Shown: positions 1-6,619, counted from the first letter of the stretch. The stretch is DNA of 7,804 nt from CAG-411 sp045124315 (GCA_045124315.1 JBGVLO010000105.1:1-7804), one strand, 5' to 3'. Translations and numbers: made by a program. The notes: generated by a model not told the origin, from the sequence alone.

Positions 1-1
1 T

Positions 2-496
2 TCCAAGGCGTTTCAGATGGCTCTGAAAACCGGGGAGTGGAGCGAAGTTTCAAAGTCAATTTCAAGATGTGATGAACTCCTTATGGCAACTATTGATGGA
101 AATTCAGACAGGGTTGCAGAACTTATCGAACTGGCACATGAAACTTACGCCTCCGTCTTAACCTACAATGATGAAAATTCCCTAAGCTGTGTGCTAACCA
201 TGGCGTACTTTACCGCACCCGCCTATTATGATATCATTCGTGAGCACCCTGCGGGAAAAGGCTATGCAGACTTTATCTTCAAACCGAGAGCCAATGCAGG
301 TTGGAGACCAGCAATGGTAGTAGAACTAAAATATAACCAGTCCGCCGATACTGCAATCAAGCAGATCAAGGAAAAGCGATACCAGGGAGCCTTGTCCGGT
401 TATGGGGATAAGATCCTTTTGGTAGGCGTGAATTATGATGCAGATGGGGAAGATAAGAAGAAGCATACCTGCGTGATCGAAGAGTGGACGGAATAG
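2..496 (+). CDS. AAA-ATPase-like / PD-(D/E)XK family protein (DUF1703 type), C-terminal part only
   Basis: The frame is open from base 2 and no ribosome binding site precedes the first ATG (base 17), so this is the 3' end of a longer gene cut by the window edge; about 164 residues are visible. Family members usually have an N-terminal AAA-like ATPase domain and a C-terminal PD-(D/E)XK nuclease-like domain, and are several hundred residues long. Numbered from the ATG at 17, the nuclease-like core is readable: an Asp in YADFIF (D85), then ELK in VVELKY (E103, K105), then a helix with QIKEKRY (116-122) and a strand ILLVGVNYD. This D...ExK arrangement is the expected active-site pattern. The ATPase half cannot be seen. 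Family function is poorly known; these genes are often multicopy in gut Firmicutes and Bacteroidetes. No clear terminator follows. Family assignment is fairly sure; biochemical activity is not. Confidence 0.8.
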   Translation, partial: SKAFQMALKTGEWSEVSKSISRCDELLMATIDGNSDRVAELIELAHETYASVLTYNDENSLSCVLTMAYFTAPAYYDIIREHPAGKGYADFIFKPRANAGWRPAMVVELKYNQSADTAIKQIKEKRYQGALSGYGDKILLVGVNYDADGEDKKKHTCVIEEWTE

Positions 497-548
497 AAAA
501 GTAGGAAACTGATGAGTTACCAAAAAATTTCTTTTTCTGTGTCAAAAC

Positions 549-577
549 TTGACGTAAGAAAATGCAAGTAGTAAACT
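549..577 (+). promoter_or_regulatory. Probable sigma-A promoter of ilvE
   Basis: TTGACG at 549-554 (5 of 6 to the -35 consensus) is followed after exactly 17 bases by TAAACT at 572-577 (4 of 6 to the -10). Transcription would start near 584, giving a leader of about 68 nt. It is the only well-spaced pair seen between the upstream stop codon and ilvE. A nearby TATAGA at 581 has no -35 at a proper distance. Confidence 0.5.
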
Positions 578-592
578 AGGTATAGATTTGTG

Positions 593-608
593 GTTACGCA
601 ATCGTAAC
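593..608. promoter_or_regulatory. Palindrome in the ilvE leader (possible operator)
   Basis: GTTACG at 593-598 and CGTAAC at 603-608 form a perfect 6-bp inverted repeat around a 4-base centre, starting about 9 bases after the inferred transcription start. The position suits a repressor operator, or a small hairpin in the 5' mRNA. It is too short, and lacks a T-run, to be a terminator or T-box. No regulator is identifiable from the window. Confidence 0.35.
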
Positions 609-651
609 GATTTATGAGAAAGCCTTAGGCATAAGAAAGGAAGCGTTTAGA

Positions 652-1671
652 ATGAGTAATTTGGATTGGGGAAATTTAGGTTTTGCGTATCGCGAGACGA
701 AGGAACGATATGTATCGAATTATAAGAATGGTGCATGGGACGATGGTGTCATGACAACAGAAGATACCGTAACCATCAGTGAGTGTGCTGGTGTTTTACA
801 GTATTGTCAGGCTTGTTTTGAAGGATTAAAGGCATACAGAACAGAAGATGGCCGTATCGTCACATTCCGTCCGGACTTAAATGCACAGAGAATGGCGGAC
901 TCGGCTAAGAGATTAGAGATGCCTGTTTTCCCAGAAGACCGTTTTATAGAAGCGGTAGAGAAGGTAGTTGCAGCCAATAAGGATATGGTACCTCCTTACG
1001 GTTCTGGTGCGACCTTGTATCTTCGCCCATATATGTTCGGTAGCAGTCCGGTTATCGGAGTAAAGCCGGCAGAGGAATATCAGTTCAGAGTGTTCTGTAC
1101 ACCAGTAGGTCCTTACTTTAAAGGTGGTGCGAAACCAATTACGATTCGCGTATGTGATTATGACCGTGCGGCTCCAAATGGTACCGGTCATATCAAAGCA
1201 GGATTGAATTATGCTATGAGTTTACATGCAATCGTAGAGGCTCATAACGAAGGTTTTGATGAGAATTTGTACTTAGATGCAGCCACAAGAACAAAGGTAG
1301 AAGAGACAGGTGGAGCAAACTTCTTATTTGTAACAGCAGATAACAAAGTAGTAACACCAAAGTCCAATAGTATTTTGCCATCCATCACTCGTCGTTCTTT
1401 GATGTATGTTGCAAAAGAATACCTTGGTTTAGAGGTAGAAGAGAGAGAAGTCTATTTAAGTGAATTACCGGATTTTGTAGAAGCAGGACTTTGTGGAACA
1501 GCAGCAGTAATTTCCCCAGTAGGCGTGATCAATGACCATGGAAAAGAGATTGTTATGAAGAATGGCAACAAAGAAATGGGACCGATCACAAAGAAATTAT
1601 ACGATACCTTAACCGGAATCCAGATGGGAAGAATCGAAGCACCAGAAGGCTGGATTAAAGAAATCAAATAA
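652..1671 (+). CDS. ilvE: Branched-chain amino acid aminotransferase
   Basis: 339-residue PLP-dependent fold-type IV aminotransferase (EC 2.6.1.42). It transfers the amino group between valine, leucine or isoleucine and 2-oxoglutarate, and so catalyses the last step of branched-chain amino acid synthesis and the first of their degradation, in the cytosol. Visible signatures: the CFEGLKAYR segment (55-63), LRPYMFG (124-130), the PLP lysine in GHIKAGLNYAMS (K182), the EETGGANFLFV segment (217-227) with the Glu that contacts the pyridine nitrogen, and the phosphate-binding GTAAVISPVG turn (282-291). Length and motifs match the longer (type II, mitochondrial-like) BCAT group rather than the roughly 310-residue E. 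coli type. A GAAAGGAAG ribosome binding site at 635-643 supports the ATG at 652. It has its own promoter and a weak 3' hairpin, so is probably monocistronic. D-amino acid transaminase or aminodeoxychorismate lyase share the fold but are shorter and lack this pattern. Confidence 0.96.
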   Translation: MSNLDWGNLGFAYRETKERYVSNYKNGAWDDGVMTTEDTVTISECAGVLQYCQACFEGLKAYRTEDGRIVTFRPDLNAQRMADSAKRLEMPVFPEDRFIEAVEKVVAANKDMVPPYGSGATLYLRPYMFGSSPVIGVKPAEEYQFRVFCTPVGPYFKGGAKPITIRVCDYDRAAPNGTGHIKAGLNYAMSLHAIVEAHNEGFDENLYLDAATRTKVEETGGANFLFVTADNKVVTPKSNSILPSITRRSLMYVAKEYLGLEVEEREVYLSELPDFVEAGLCGTAAVISPVGVINDHGKEIVMKNGNKEMGPITKKLYDTLTGIQMGRIEAPEGWIKEIK

Positions 1672-1696
1672 AATAAGTTATGATTTAGAAAGTAGT

Positions 1697-1733
1697 AGAT
1701 TGAGTAACTGTTGTTTTGACGGCTACTCAATCT
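1697..1733 (+). terminator. Possible weak terminator after ilvE
   Basis: A 10-bp perfect stem, AGATTGAGTA at 1697-1706 and TACTCAATCT at 1724-1733, encloses a 17-base loop. The stem is A+T-rich and the following bases (TCTTGTAATG) are only a poor T-run, so termination may be partial. If so, ydbS-ydbT could be reached by read-through from ilvE. Confidence 0.45.
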
Positions 1734-1759
1734 TCTTGTAATGGGAGGAATAGGGATTT

Positions 1760-2254
1760 ATGTATGAAAAACTGAATAAAAAGGCGAGAAGCTTGATGCT
1801 TCTCAGTGAAATGCTGGTGTTTGTAGTACTGGCAGTGATTATGGTTGGAGCAAAGATGATTTTTTCAGAAACGGCATTCTTTGAAACAATTGGTTCCTGG
1901 ATTTATGTAGTGCTGGGAGTACTTTTTCTGGGGTGTTTGATTTCCCCTTTTATCAGATACGAAAGATACCGTTATCGTTTCACCGAAGAAGAGATTGAAG
2001 TGAAGGAAGGCGTGATACGTCTGGAAAGGGAAATTGTTCCTATTGAGCGATTACATAAGATTTCTATGGAGAGCGGACCTTTGGATCGAATATTTGGACT
2101 TTCAAAAGTGATCGTTACAACTGCAGGTGGAGATGTAGTGATTCGTTTTTTGGAAGTGGAAAAGGCGGAAGAAATCGTGGAAAGATTAAAACGTAGGATT
2201 AATTCTTATGCAATTGAAAGCAGAGAGGGAGCGAAGCATGGAACAGAAGAATGA
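1760..2254 (+). CDS. ydbS: Membrane protein with bacterial PH domain, YdbS-like
   Basis: 164-residue protein of the YdbS type. It has a short basic N-terminus, two predicted membrane helices (about 13-34 and 44-65), then one cytosolic bPH2 (DUF304) domain at about 66-143. The domain is marked by RYRFTEEEIEVKEGVIRLERE, the characteristic PIERLHKISMESGPLDRIFGL block (94-114) and VIVTTAGGD (118-125). GGGAGG at 1743-1748 is 11 bases before the ATG. Its stop overlaps the next gene, so the two are translationally coupled. In Bacillus subtilis the YdbS-YdbT pair belongs to the SigW envelope-stress regulon and protects against antimicrobials made by a related Bacillus; the mechanism is unknown. A similar envelope role here is inference from family and gene order. 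No SigW-like promoter or other convincing promoter is visible upstream. Confidence 0.85.
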   Translation: MYEKLNKKARSLMLLSEMLVFVVLAVIMVGAKMIFSETAFFETIGSWIYVVLGVLFLGCLISPFIRYERYRYRFTEEEIEVKEGVIRLEREIVPIERLHKISMESGPLDRIFGLSKVIVTTAGGDVVIRFLEVEKAEEIVERLKRRINSYAIESREGAKHGTEE

Positions 2255-3776
2255 AAAGGAAATTGTAGGATTGCATAATCATATCACCAGTATTTTAGAA
2301 CAAACCTGGAAGATACTTGTTGCAGTTTTTATTGCTTTTCTGGGTAACGGAGAGGCCATTACTGCTATGCAGTCGGGGGGGATATTTGTATATTTGATTA
2401 TACTGGGAGTAATCTTAGTAGTGTGTCTCCTTTTAGGTGCATTTTATGTGAATCGTTGGTGGAAGACTACGATCACCATCAAGGATCAGGTTGTAACAGT
2501 GGAACGAAAGACCATGTTTCATAAGAAAAACAGTATTGCCGTACATACCATTTCCAATATCAATTTACAGCAAAACCTGTTTGAACGAATTGTAAGAACG
2601 TACACCATTAAATTTGATACCAGTAGTATGTCTACGGCGGATTCTACAGACGTAAAGATTATACTGGGTGAAAAAGATGCCAACCGAGTCAAAGAACTGG
2701 TTATGAAAATGATGAAAGAAGCCAAGCTTCAGTCTGGGGAATTGACGGAAGAGGCAGAAGAAAATGAAGTGGATTTCCTTTCTGTAGAGGGAGAAAGGAA
2801 CTATGATGTGACTTATACCGATAAGGAAACCTTTATGAATTGTCTGTACAGTACTTCTGTGATTTTATTCCTGACCACACTAGGGCTTGTAATTGCATCG
2901 ATTGGAGCTGTGGTTGCAATGATTGGTAGCAAGGCTGGCTTGGCAGAGGGATTGGTTACACTTTTGGTTGAGTTTATCGCAGCAGCATCTATGGTGTCCG
3001 CTTTGGTGAAAACTTGGCTGAAGGATTTCAATTATCGTGCCACCAGATCGAAGGATAAGATTTATGTCAGTTGTGGAGCCATTGAACGAAAGCAGTATGC
3101 CGTTCCGGTAGACAAGATCAATGCGGTGACACTCAAGTATACCTTCCTTTCCCGATTATTTGGCCGGGCCTATGTAAAGGTAATCAATGTAGGTGGTGAA
3201 AATGAGGATGTGGACGGAATGAAGCTGTTACTAATGGGAACTTTAGAGGAGTTGAAGGAGAAGCTACAGGTTTTATTGCCGGAGTATGAATTCAGTCATG
3301 AAGAAAATCAAATGAAACAGCCGGGCAATGTGTTGGTCCGCAATCTTCTTTATAACATATTTGGGGTATTGATTTTCGGTGGGGGCGCTCTTTTGGGAGA
3401 AACGGTAGCTTTTCACAACGGTGGATATGATGGAGAAATGGTTGCAATGGTAAGGTTGATCACCATATTGAGTATGGTTGGTCTTGCGGTGATAATTGGC
3501 GTTTCCCAGTGGTTCCATTATTATACCAATCGTTTGGGGTATGATGGAAAGTATGTGACCATTGTAAATGGAATTTACGGAAAAAATATCATTCGGATTC
3601 CTTATGACAAAATACAGTTTGTAAACCTTTCCCAGGGAATTGGAGATAGAATATTCAAGACACAGCGTATTGAAATTCATATTTTGGCAAGTGCCCAAAG
3701 TAGAATACAAGTATCAGGAACTTATCCAAAAGAGGCTTTTGATCGTATTATAGAGAATTTTAGAAAAACAGAATAA
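2238..3776 (+). CDS. ydbT: Membrane protein with three bacterial PH domains, YdbT-like
   Basis: 512 residues from the ATG at 2238. An in-frame ATG at 2208 would add 10 residues, but GAGGGAG at 2225-2231 sits 6 bases before 2238, so I prefer the later start; the overlap with ydbS is then 17 bp. Three repeats of a two-helix membrane hairpin followed by a bPH2 (DUF304) domain are seen: helices at about 23-37 and 47-71 then domain 72-150; helices 203-230 and 239-261 then domain 262-345; helices 369-390 and 404-425 then domain 426-505. Each domain has a version of the conserved block (SISNINLQQNLFERI-like, AVTLKYTFLSRLFGR, FVNLSQGIGDRIF). An acidic linker rich in Glu lies at about 168-185. The length and architecture match B. 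subtilis YdbT, the partner of YdbS. The two probably act together in the cytoplasmic membrane; molecular activity is unknown. The gene ends at a strong terminator. Confidence 0.86.
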   Translation: MEQKNEKEIVGLHNHITSILEQTWKILVAVFIAFLGNGEAITAMQSGGIFVYLIILGVILVVCLLLGAFYVNRWWKTTITIKDQVVTVERKTMFHKKNSIAVHTISNINLQQNLFERIVRTYTIKFDTSSMSTADSTDVKIILGEKDANRVKELVMKMMKEAKLQSGELTEEAEENEVDFLSVEGERNYDVTYTDKETFMNCLYSTSVILFLTTLGLVIASIGAVVAMIGSKAGLAEGLVTLLVEFIAAASMVSALVKTWLKDFNYRATRSKDKIYVSCGAIERKQYAVPVDKINAVTLKYTFLSRLFGRAYVKVINVGGENEDVDGMKLLLMGTLEELKEKLQVLLPEYEFSHEENQMKQPGNVLVRNLLYNIFGVLIFGGGALLGETVAFHNGGYDGEMVAMVRLITILSMVGLAVIIGVSQWFHYYTNRLGYDGKYVTIVNGIYGKNIIRIPYDKIQFVNLSQGIGDRIFKTQRIEIHILASAQSRIQVSGTYPKEAFDRIIENFRKTE

Positions 3777-3788
3777 ATATCTACAAAT

Positions 3789-3826
3789 GAAAAACAAGCC
3801 CTTCGATTTAGAAGGGCTTGTTTTTC
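3789..3826. terminator. Strong bidirectional Rho-independent terminator
   Basis: A perfect 16-bp inverted repeat, GAAAAACAAGCCCTTC at 3789-3804 and its complement at 3811-3826, has a 6-base loop. The stem ends in an A-run on the left and a T-run on the right, so it gives a GC-rich hairpin followed by Ts in either direction. It lies between the convergent ydbT and rpoD genes and should end both transcripts. Confidence 0.92.
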
Positions 3827-3899
3827 GTTTATAGCTATGTGCGGATAGAAATATAGTAACTATAGTTATATCTGTAAATTCCCATGAGAGGGAGTATTT

Positions 3900-5009
3900 C
3901 TACATTACATCGTACCCTTTTAACATTCTGGCACGACTTGGATGTCTTAATTTTCTTAATGCTTTTGCTTCAATCTGACGAATTCGCTCACGAGTTACAT
4001 TGAATTCTTTACCAACTTCTTCCAAGGTGCGGGTTCTACCGTCCTTCAAGCCAAAACGAAGGATTAAAACACGCTGTTCACGTTCGGTCAAGGTTTCTAA
4101 AAGCTTCGAAATCTGATCCTGAAGTACCGAGTATGCGGCTGCATCTTCCGGACCAACGATAGTGTCGTCTTTGATAAAGTCTCCTAAATGACTGTCATCT
4201 TCTTCACCAATTGGTGTATCTAAAGAGATTGGATCTGCAGATACCTTTAAAATCTCTCTTACCTTTTCGATTGGAAGATTCATAGCCTCAGCCAATTCCT
4301 GTTCGGTTGGTTCACGTCCTAACTCCTGTAATAGTGTTCTGGAAACACGATAGGTCTTGTTGATGACTTCAGACATATGTACAGGGATACGAATAGTACG
4401 GGACTGGTCAGCAATGGATCTTGTGATTGCTTGTCGAATCCACCAAGTAGCATAAGTACTGAACTTGTAACCTTTTGTATAATCAAATTTATCAACCGCT
4501 TTGATCAATCCAAGATTACCTTCCTGAATTAAATCAAGGAAAGAAAGACCTCGCCCAACATATCTCTTGGCAATACTTACTACCAGTCGAAGATTGGATT
4601 CTGCAAGACTCTTCTTAGCCGATTCGTCTCCTTCTTCGATACGCTTAGCCAAAGCAATCTCCTGTTCAATTGTAAGAAGTGGGTAGCCGCCGATTTCTTT
4701 TAAGTATAACTTAACAGGGTCATCAGACATAACAGCAGTGCTGGCTGCTAAATCCTCGAGCGAAGTATCTTCTTCCTGTTCCAGCTCCAATAATGCGCAG
4801 TCATCCGGCTCATCATCGTTTGATAAGTTTAAAACTGCAATATTGTTACTTTCTAAATACTCATAAATCTTGTCAATTTGATGAACATCCAAGTTCAATT
4901 CTTTAAAGACATCGTTCACTTTTTCTACTTCAATTACATCTTTGTTCTTCTTTGCAAGAGCAAGAAGTTCTTTTAGCTTTTCTTCAAAAGCGATCACTGT
5001 TTCGTTCAT
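3900..5009 (-). CDS. rpoD: RNA polymerase primary sigma factor (sigma-70 / SigA)
   Basis: 369-residue primary sigma factor that directs RNA polymerase core to housekeeping -35/-10 promoters. Residues from the chosen start: region 1.1 helices (about 5-62), an acidic linker (64-88), region 1.2 from DDPVKLYLKEIGG (96-108), region 2 with the core-binding and -10 melting segment (NLRLVVSIAKRY to RSIADQSRTIRIPVHM, 139-212), region 3 (about 216-292), and region 4 with the -35-binding helix-turn-helix LEEVGKEFNVTRERIRQIEAK (about 329-349). Region 1.1 and the full 2.4/4.2 motifs mark a primary, not alternative, sigma; there is no long insert between 1.2 and 2, as in other Firmicutes. An ATG at 5015 directly abuts GGAGG (5016-5020, complement), so the ATG at 5009, with a 6-base spacing, is the likely start. 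dnaG, the usual upstream neighbour in Firmicutes, is absent here. Confidence 0.97.
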   Translation of the reverse strand: MNETVIAFEEKLKELLALAKKNKDVIEVEKVNDVFKELNLDVHQIDKIYEYLESNNIAVLNLSNDDEPDDCALLELEQEEDTSLEDLAASTAVMSDDPVKLYLKEIGGYPLLTIEQEIALAKRIEEGDESAKKSLAESNLRLVVSIAKRYVGRGLSFLDLIQEGNLGLIKAVDKFDYTKGYKFSTYATWWIRQAITRSIADQSRTIRIPVHMSEVINKTYRVSRTLLQELGREPTEQELAEAMNLPIEKVREILKVSADPISLDTPIGEEDDSHLGDFIKDDTIVGPEDAAAYSVLQDQISKLLETLTEREQRVLILRFGLKDGRTRTLEEVGKEFNVTRERIRQIEAKALRKLRHPSRARMLKGYDVM

Positions 5010-5060
5010 CCTCATCCTCCATGTACATAAATGCCTACGTAAAAAGATTCGCTAACTACT

Positions 5061-5089
5061 ATTGTATCATTTTTTGAAAAAATTGTCTA
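5061..5089 (-). promoter_or_regulatory. Strong sigma-A promoter of rpoD
   Basis: On the minus strand TAGACA (5084-5089, 5 of 6 to consensus) is followed after 17 bases by TACAAT (5061-5066, 5 of 6). A TG one base before the -10 gives an extended -10 element. The predicted start is near 5054, leaving a leader of about 45 nt before the rpoD ATG at 5009. This indicates rpoD is transcribed on its own and is likely autoregulated by SigA. Confidence 0.8.
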
Positions 5090-5117
5090 GGGAAAAATTG
5101 CATTTTACGAATGGCAC

Positions 5118-5167
5118 CCTCTGTACTGTAACAATGTGTATTGTAACAGTTCGTTACTGTTCAGAGG
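5118..5167. repeat. Imperfect inverted repeat (foldback 1) in the rpoD-mrp intergenic region
   Basis: CCTCTG at 5118-5123 pairs with CAGAGG at 5162-5167. The arms continue inward as AC (5125-5126) with GT (5159-5160) and GTAAC (5128-5132) with GTTAC (5153-5157), interrupted by two T-T mismatches, for a 15-position stem. The loop contains a second small repeat, ACAAT/ATTGT (5131-5135 and 5140-5144), which competes with the larger fold. No T-run follows, so it does not look like a terminator. Confidence 0.6.
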
Positions 5168-5200
5168 TAGCTTTTTGCACTACGCTGCGACGCAAAGCTA
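5168..5200. repeat. Inverted repeat (foldback 2)
   Basis: TAGCTTTTTGC at 5168-5178 and GCAAAGCTA at 5192-5200 pair along 9 bp with two extra Ts bulged on the left arm. It immediately abuts foldback 1 and has a G+C-richer loop (ACTACGCTGCGAC). Its position suggests it belongs to the same composite element. Confidence 0.5.
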
Positions 5201-5229
5201 GTCCTTTAGGGCAAAGAACATAAGAAAGA

Positions 5230-5285
5230 GTAACGCAGGATTGTTTGGGGCAATTTTGCATGGATCACATTGCCCCAAACGTTAC
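5230..5285. repeat. Long inverted repeat (foldback 3)
   Basis: GTTTGGGGCAAT at 5243-5254 and ATTGCCCCAAAC at 5269-5280 form a perfect 12-bp stem with a 14-base loop. Outside it, GTAAC (5230-5234) pairs with GTTAC (5281-5285) across an 8-base bulge on the left. The stem is stable but is not followed by a T-run on either strand, so a simple terminator is unlikely. It lies upstream of the probable mrp promoter, so it would not be in the mrp mRNA from that promoter. Confidence 0.7.
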
Positions 5286-5313
5286 TGTATATTTTCCTTA
5301 ATCAAAAAAAATA

Positions 5314-5343
5314 TTGCAAACGATAAAAGAATTATGTAATAAT
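5314..5343 (+). promoter_or_regulatory. Probable promoter of mrp
   Basis: TTGCAA (5314-5319, 4 of 6) and AATAAT (5338-5343, 5 of 6) are 18 bases apart, with a TG (5335-5336) one base before the -10 making an extended -10. Transcription would begin near 5350, giving a leader of about 85 nt. A perfect TATAAT at 5409-5414 is also present but has only a poor -35 and would leave almost no leader. Confidence 0.45.
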
Positions 5344-5434
5344 AGGATGAATAGAATGTAACTCAGAATACGATAAGAAAGCTAATTTCTTGTTGAAAAA
5401 ATATCAATTATAATAGGAAGGAAATGTGTGTATT

Positions 5435-6619
5435 ATGAGTGAAGAAAATTGTAGTGGCTCATGTAGTACGTGCTCAGCAGATTGTGCGTCTCGTAAGCCA
5501 AGTAAAGAAGAATTGTTAGAACCGGCAAATGCTTTTAGCAAAGTTAGAAGAGTAATCGGTGTAGTCAGCGGAAAAGGTGGCGTTGGAAAGTCATTTGTCA
5601 CAGCAGGATTAGCGGCTGCAATGCAGAAAAAAGGATATCAGACGGCTGTTTTAGATGCGGATGTGACAGGACCATCGATTCCAAAATCATTTGGAATTAC
5701 AGGGAAGGCAAGCAGCAGTCCACAGGGAATGGTTCCTGCAGAAAGTGCAAATGGAACGAAGATTATGTCGGTGAATTTATTAGTGGACAAAGAGGATACT
5801 CCGGTAATCTGGAGAGGTCCGGTTATCGCCGGAGTGGTAAAACAGTTCTGGTCTGAAGTGTTTTGGGGCGATGTAGACTATATGTTTGTGGATATGCCTC
5901 CTGGAACCGGTGATGTGCCTTTGACGGTATTTCAGTCGTTGCCATTAGATGGTATTGTTATTGTAACTTCACCACAGGATCTGGTATCTATGATTGTGAA
6001 AAAAGCGGTGAACATGGCCAAATCTATGGAGATACCAATTTTAGGAATTGTAGAAAATTATAGTTATATGGTATGTGGCTGCTGTGGTGAGAAGCTGTCT
6101 GTTTTTGGAGAAAGCAATATAGACAGCTACGCAGAGGAATGGGGCTTAAAGGTGTTGGCTAAGCTACCAATCGACCCAGAAATGGCAAAAACAGTGGATA
6201 AAGGAAAAGTGGAAACTTTAGAGGGTGAATTGTTCCAGGAAGCAGTAGATTTCATTGAGAAAGTTTGTCCAAAGGATGAGAAGAAATCGGAAAGGCTGAT
6301 TTCAAAAGTGATCGCCTGTACTACATCGGATGGTAAAATTTCCTGTCATTTTGGAAAAGCAGAACAATTGTCCATTTTTCATGTGAAAGATGGCGATATT
6401 ACAGAGGTTGAGAATGTTTCAGTGACGCCGGACGGCAACGATGAAATGGCAAAGCGTGTGTTGGCATACAATGCGCAGGTATTGCTCTGTAACGGAATTG
6501 GCTTCCCTGCCATGCAGGAATTGATGGGCAAACAGGTGATGGTTGTCCCAGGGCAAAAGGGAAATGCGGATGAATTGGTTCGTGGCTTTTTGAGTGGAAC
6601 GGATACTTTACATTCTTAA
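5435..6619 (+). CDS. mrp: Mrp/NBP35-type Fe-S cluster carrier ATPase fused to a NifX-like (dinitrogenase FeMo-cofactor) domain
   Basis: 394 residues from the ATG at 5435; a GTG at 5426 in frame is closer to AGGAAGG (5415-5421), so the start is slightly uncertain. Three parts are visible. The N-terminus has a cysteine cluster CX3CX2CX3C (C6, C10, C13, C17) suited to binding a Fe-S cluster. The central SIMIBI P-loop ATPase (about 38-275) has the deviant Walker A GKGGVGKS (46-53), DADVTGPSIPK (75-85), the DMPPGTGD box (153-160), and a CGCC motif (214-217) that in Mrp dimers holds the transferable 4Fe-4S cluster. The C-terminal 100 residues (about 290-390) resemble the NifX/NifB-C family (SKVIACTTSDGKISCHFGKA and NGIGFPAMQEL). 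Mrp proteins pass Fe-S clusters to apo-enzymes in the cytosol; this architecture resembles Desulfovibrio MrpORP. The gene has no Fe-S assembly neighbour here and is followed closely by fba, which has its own promoter. Confidence 0.93.
   Translation: MSEENCSGSCSTCSADCASRKPSKEELLEPANAFSKVRRVIGVVSGKGGVGKSFVTAGLAAAMQKKGYQTAVLDADVTGPSIPKSFGITGKASSSPQGMVPAESANGTKIMSVNLLVDKEDTPVIWRGPVIAGVVKQFWSEVFWGDVDYMFVDMPPGTGDVPLTVFQSLPLDGIVIVTSPQDLVSMIVKKAVNMAKSMEIPILGIVENYSYMVCGCCGEKLSVFGESNIDSYAEEWGLKVLAKLPIDPEMAKTVDKGKVETLEGELFQEAVDFIEKVCPKDEKKSERLISKVIACTTSDGKISCHFGKAEQLSIFHVKDGDITEVENVSVTPDGNDEMAKRVLAYNAQVLLCNGIGFPAMQELMGKQVMVVPGQKGNADELVRGFLSGTDTLHS

Noticed and set aside
497..548. Terminator after the partial DUF1703 gene
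   Set aside because: There is an A-run followed by a T-rich stretch but no stem of useful length, so no terminator is claimed.
1716..1742. TTGACG ... TGTAAT as a promoter for ydbS
   Set aside because: The spacer is only 15 bases, the -35 lies in the loop of the ilvE 3' hairpin, and the start would fall at the ribosome binding site.
3273..3710. 145-residue minus-strand open frame inside ydbT
   Set aside because: It lies wholly within the third bPH2 repeat of ydbT, has no ribosome binding site that I can see and no family resemblance; a shadow frame.
3857..3868. 12-bp palindrome TAACTATAGTTA between the ydbT terminator and rpoD
   Set aside because: It is entirely A+T-rich apart from one central pair per arm, lies in the 3' region of rpoD, and is within what chance allows.
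5118..5290. 6S RNA or riboswitch
   Set aside because: No promoter is visible on either side at a suitable distance, no known riboswitch core motif is recognisable, and the folds are interrupted; kept only as an unexplained repeat element.
5409..5414. Perfect TATAAT as the mrp promoter
   Set aside because: The best -35 at 17 bases is TTTCTT (3 of 6), and a start near 5421 would fall within the ribosome binding site; the 5314-5343 pair is preferred.
5404..5601. Minus-strand open frame overlapping the start of mrp
   Set aside because: It overlaps the conserved Mrp N-terminus and P-loop on the other strand, has no recognisable domain, and is explained as a shadow of mrp.
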